Assembly: GCA_963664605.1 (NCBI GenBank)
Contig: OY761536.1
Span: 4,030,001-4,094,000 of the forward strand
DNA: 64,000 bases
Direction: 5' to 3'
DNA from: JAHOYW01 sp963664605
Lineage (GTDB): Bacteria; Verrucomicrobiota; Lentisphaeria; Victivallales; Victivallaceae
Positions within the stretch are counted from its first letter, which is position 1, and the number at the start of each line of letters is the position of its first letter. Shown here one piece after another: positions 60,731 through 64,000 of this stretch. Both the position numbers and the translations under genes were made by a program. Under the pieces are notes generated by a model. It ran no database searches and was not told the DNA's origin. It saw only the letters and a list, made by a program, of their open reading frames with translations.

Positions 60731-63700
60731 ATGAAAAAAAGCTTTTTATTGCTTGTAATGCTGAATGTTCTTTCACTGTCTGCGGCTGAAAATAAGGTTC
60801 CCGTATTTAGTGATGATTTTGAAACCGTCGGGCTTTTTGCCGAACGCTGGATACCTGGCAATAAAAAGGTGATAATAGAAAAGGGACAAGTCACCATGCC
60901 GTATGGCGGCATAACCTTACGCCAGAAAGTTGAAGGTAATTTTGCTGTAACAGTTGATCTGACATTGGGGAAACCCACTAGAAAATCCGGTTTTTGCTCG
61001 GTAATAATAGATGGAATCTTTTTTGCGGTGCGTTCAGACGGCAAAGGCTGGACGGTGTATCGTCCGCCAAATCGTAAGCGTTCGCTTGGAACGATTAAAC
61101 CGATTGATGACTTTGCTATCGGTAAAAAATGTAAAGTTTTTATCAGTCGCCAAAAAGTCGGCAAGACTTTCAAATATGTATTTAAAATCAACGGCAAGTT
61201 AATATCCGCATTTGTTCCCGGCATGAAAGCTACCAACAAGTTATCTATCAACAGTCATTCTGCTATCCCGTTGACTATCGATAATTTTAAACTTTATACT
61301 ATGAGCGATTCTGGGAGTTCCCCCAATATGGTGGTTAACAGCTCATTTGAACATTTACAGGAAGGCATGCCGCTATATATGAATTTGCAAACAGGGAGCA
61401 GTTATAATTATAAAGGCTCTAATATTGAAGACCTTTTCAACTCTTTTGCCATTGACAGTAATGTCAAACATTCCGGTAAATACTCAGCCCGACTGACTTT
61501 AAATCCTGCTGTTCGCAAACGTGCAGTATTAAGCTATAATACCGGAGTTATAGTTGGCAAGCCTTTTGTGTTCAGCGTCTACCTGAAGGCCTCAAAACCA
61601 GGTCTTCCTGTCAATCTGATTATCTGGGAACAGCATTCAACATGGCATAATAAGAGAGTTAAACTCAGCACAGAATGGAAACGCTATGAATTTACGCTTT
61701 CCAAGTTCAAACGTAATACTGTACTTTGTGGGGTGCAGCTTGATACTGACGGCATTGTCTGGGTTGATGACCTTCAAGTGGAAATTGGTTCAAAAGCGAG
61801 TAAATATCAAGTCAGCAGCCTGGACCAGGATAAGTTTACACAGAAAAAACAAGTTGCGCATTGTCATCCGCCGGTAAAAATGAAAAAATTTGCCCAAGCT
61901 CCGGTCATTGACGGAAAAATTGAATCTGTCTGGTTCAAAGATGGCGCAGAAGTAAAAGATTTTTTATTCAAGAAAAAACCCCTTGCTGATAAAACAATTG
62001 CCTGGCTGGGATGTGATGACAATAATCTTTATGTTGCTATACGGGCTTTCGTCAGAGATATAAACAAAATCAAAGCGCCAAAAGTTGACCACGATAAATC
62101 CAAAGTTTTTAGCAGCGATTGTGTAGAGTTGTTTCTGGATCCGGGTATGACCCGTAAATTCTATTATCAATTCGCGGTCAATGCGGCGAATTCACAGGCG
62201 GATGTCGGGCCGGGCCGGATACTTGCCTGGAACGGCAAATGGCAGTCCGCAGTCAAAATCAATAAAGAAAAAAAGTCTATTGATTATGAAATTCGTATTC
62301 CGCTTGGCACGGTCGCGGCTGGAAATATAGGAAGCAAATGGACATTCAATATAGGACGCAATAACACCGTCGGAGGTGAAGGCGGTTCCCTGCTCGATAC
62401 TTCAGAATGGAATTATCATTTGCCCCAATTATATCCTGAGTTGATATGGCCGGCTGGAATTGTTGAAAAATTTGCGCTGGGAACTGCTGATTTCAAGCTT
62501 ATGAAGGAAGGAAACAAATACAGTATCGGAGGAGATATCATCAACAACAGCGGCAAAGTTGTTAAGGCAGATATTCAGCTTTTTGACAACACAGGTAAAA
62601 AACTCCTGGCAAAAAAATCCCTGGATTTGAAGACTGGCAAAAATCCTGTTCAACTGCCTTACTCCGGCAGTATAAATAAAAAAGCAGCAAACGCCATCCT
62701 GAAAATCACTCAAAATGGTAATTTAAAATATAGCGCTTCACTACGCATGACAATGTCCCAGCCATTGGAAATCTATAGCCGTTATAATTACTATATGAAC
62801 GAGAAAAATGCAGTTATAGTTGCTACTTTGAATATGCCGAATGCAAGCGCCCTTAAAGGAGTCCTGAGTATTGATGGAAAAAGCAGAAATGTTAAACTGG
62901 CAAGAGAGTTTACAATTAATGTGCCGCTTTCTTCCGTGGTAAATGGAATTCATCCGGTAAAGCTGGAAATATTCAAAGGGTCTAAAAAATTACTGGAGAG
63001 CCAAACCAATATTGTCAAGAAGGCTTTTAATCCTAATGCCACGCAAATCGACCACCAGCGCCGTTGCCTGATTGTTAATGGAAAACCCTTTCTGGCACTG
63101 ATATCGGCAACTGGAGTACAGCCTCATACGACTGCTGAATCGGCTCGTAATATGGTTGAACTTTACCGTAAAAACGGTTTTAAATGTTTACAGTTCTGGG
63201 TGAAGAAGTCTGCGCTTAAGCCGGCAAAGGAATTTTACAAAGCGGCAAACGCGGCAGGCATAAAAACCATTCCGGCCCCGGTCTATATCTGGGGAAAAAA
63301 CAAAAACACAACGCCGGAAGAATTTGTAAGGCTGTTTTCTGATCCTTCGGTTATCGGCTGGCTGGCAATTGATGAGCCGGAACTGTATGCGAAATCAAAT
63401 GAGGTAAAACAGTTTTTAACCGAATTCCGGAAATATACTCCTTATCAACCAACTTTTATGAATAACACTATAGTCGGCATTCCGGGACGTTTTGCTGACC
63501 TTAATACTGACATTATCATGCTTGATGACTATATAACCAACCGCGAAGGCCGCAGTGTGACAGATATTATCAAACAAGCGGATATAATGGTTAAAGCTGC
63601 GAAAGAAGGACGGCAGCCAACTTTCTATTTTGTTTCCGGAGGTAATTTACATAACCATTACCGGGAGCCGACTTCAGCAGAACAGACAGCTCAAACTTAC

Positions 63701-64000
63701 GGAGCGATTGTTTCCGGCTGCAGTGGAGTTGACTACTTCCTCGGCCTGGCTTATTATCCCGAGCATTGGGCAGCGCTCAAACGGGTAAATAAAGAGCTTC
63801 TGAGCTTACAGGATGTGATTTTTTCTCTGGAAAAAACTTCCCCGGCAATTATTTCTGATCCTAATGTCCGTTTTATTACCCGCAGGCTTGCCGGCAAGTT
63901 ATATATAATCGCAGTTAATATTGTCAATAGTGATACTGATGTGGTAATAACTCTGCCGGCGGAATTCCGGTACGGTTCCAAAGCATCCGTTGAGTTTGAA
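60731..64000 (+). CDS. Large secreted glycosidase-like protein, cut by right edge
   Basis: The frame is open from ATG 60731 (AAAAAGGATT upstream) to the last base, giving 1090 codons with no stop. The signal peptide (MKKSFLLLVMLNVLSLSAA) precedes a laminin-like first domain (about 20-195), a CBM4/9-like domain at MVVNSSFEHL (about 200-360) and a CBM9-like domain starting APVIDGKIESVW (about 393-580). Beta-domains follow, then from about 775 a barrel-like domain with NGKPFLALISATG, GFKCLQFWVKK and WLAIDEPEL, whose Glu is a candidate catalytic residue. The family is not identifiable by eye. It probably degrades an extracellular glycan. The antisense frames over it are shadows. Confidence 0.8.
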   Translation, partial: MKKSFLLLVMLNVLSLSAAENKVPVFSDDFETVGLFAERWIPGNKKVIIEKGQVTMPYGGITLRQKVEGNFAVTVDLTLGKPTRKSGFCSVIIDGIFFAVRSDGKGWTVYRPPNRKRSLGTIKPIDDFAIGKKCKVFISRQKVGKTFKYVFKINGKLISAFVPGMKATNKLSINSHSAIPLTIDNFKLYTMSDSGSSPNMVVNSSFEHLQEGMPLYMNLQTGSSYNYKGSNIEDLFNSFAIDSNVKHSGKYSARLTLNPAVRKRAVLSYNTGVIVGKPFVFSVYLKASKPGLPVNLIIWEQHSTWHNKRVKLSTEWKRYEFTLSKFKRNTVLCGVQLDTDGIVWVDDLQVEIGSKASKYQVSSLDQDKFTQKKQVAHCHPPVKMKKFAQAPVIDGKIESVWFKDGAEVKDFLFKKKPLADKTIAWLGCDDNNLYVAIRAFVRDINKIKAPKVDHDKSKVFSSDCVELFLDPGMTRKFYYQFAVNAANSQADVGPGRILAWNGKWQSAVKINKEKKSIDYEIRIPLGTVAAGNIGSKWTFNIGRNNTVGGEGGSLLDTSEWNYHLPQLYPELIWPAGIVEKFALGTADFKLMKEGNKYSIGGDIINNSGKVVKADIQLFDNTGKKLLAKKSLDLKTGKNPVQLPYSGSINKKAANAILKITQNGNLKYSASLRMTMSQPLEIYSRYNYYMNEKNAVIVATLNMPNASALKGVLSIDGKSRNVKLAREFTINVPLSSVVNGIHPVKLEIFKGSKKLLESQTNIVKKAFNPNATQIDHQRRCLIVNGKPFLALISATGVQPHTTAESARNMVELYRKNGFKCLQFWVKKSALKPAKEFYKAANAAGIKTIPAPVYIWGKNKNTTPEEFVRLFSDPSVIGWLAIDEPELYAKSNEVKQFLTEFRKYTPYQPTFMNNTIVGIPGRFADLNTDIIMLDDYITNREGRSVTDIIKQADIMVKAAKEGRQPTFYFVSGGNLHNHYREPTSAEQTAQTYGAIVSGCSGVDYFLGLAYYPEHWAALKRVNKELLSLQDVIFSLEKTSPAIISDPNVRFITRRLAGKLYIIAVNIVNSDTDVVITLPAEFRYGSKASVEFE

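Noticed and set aside
60643..61251. A 202-codon antisense frame
   Set aside because: It lies opposite the open rightward frame that starts at 60731 and has clear CBM and signal-peptide features.

Overview
The window looks like chromosomal DNA of a Lentisphaerota-type bacterium (PVC group; Kiritimatiellota or Planctomycetota cannot be excluded by reading alone). The pointers are two pseudopilin-like proteins with the FTLIELLVVIAIIAILA leader and an H-x-DG C-terminus, formylglycine sulfatases, glycoside-hydrolase-like secreted proteins, ceramidase-like and DegT-type sugar genes, and moderate to low GC. No protein here fixes the genus.

Region 1 (1-16.5 kb) is the right part of an integrated conjugative or mobilizable element. 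It holds a 1692-residue methyltransferase-helicase fusion, a ParB/KorB-like protein, an ArdC-like antirestriction protein, a bacterial PH-domain membrane protein, a BRO-N protein, a MobF (TrwC-type) relaxase-helicase read leftward, and a small basic protein divergent from it. Spacers in this region are rich in perfect hairpins, and the relaxase upstream region has a palindrome plus a 12-bp inverted repeat that could be oriT or an origin. The left end lies outside the window.

Region 2 (16.5-41 kb) is a carbohydrate locus. A GntR-LacI fusion regulator, a GH36 alpha-galactosidase and a ceramidase-like hydrolase run leftward. A perfect sigma70-type promoter (TTGACA-N17-TATAAT) starts a tightly packed 12-gene rightward run: pseudopilin, secreted beta-sandwich protein, amidohydrolase, DegT aminotransferase, sugar isomerase, 1452-residue secreted protein with discoidin domain, M14 peptidase-like protein, internally duplicated DUF1284-like protein, SSS symporter, deacetylase-like protein, GNAT_C/DUF5596-type protein, sulfatase. 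It reads as one system for taking apart a decorated glycan or glycopeptide. An IS481-like element and two paralogous membrane proteins follow.

Region 3 (41-49.3 kb) has a tandem phosphohexomutase pair (the first apparently catalytically dead), a HAD phosphatase, a sulfatase with a LacI regulator and clear operator, purB, a VOC protein and tRNA-Val(UAC).

Region 4 (49.4-64 kb) has two IclR regulators alternating with three QueG/reductive-dehalogenase-like iron-sulfur proteins, one of them a 767-residue multi-repeat fusion. A second sugar locus follows: AraC regulator, sugar isomerase, SGNH hydrolase, micro-ORF with a hairpin, pseudopilin, LamG protein, and a large glycosidase-like protein cut by the right edge.

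All family calls come from motif recognition by eye. No database search was run.
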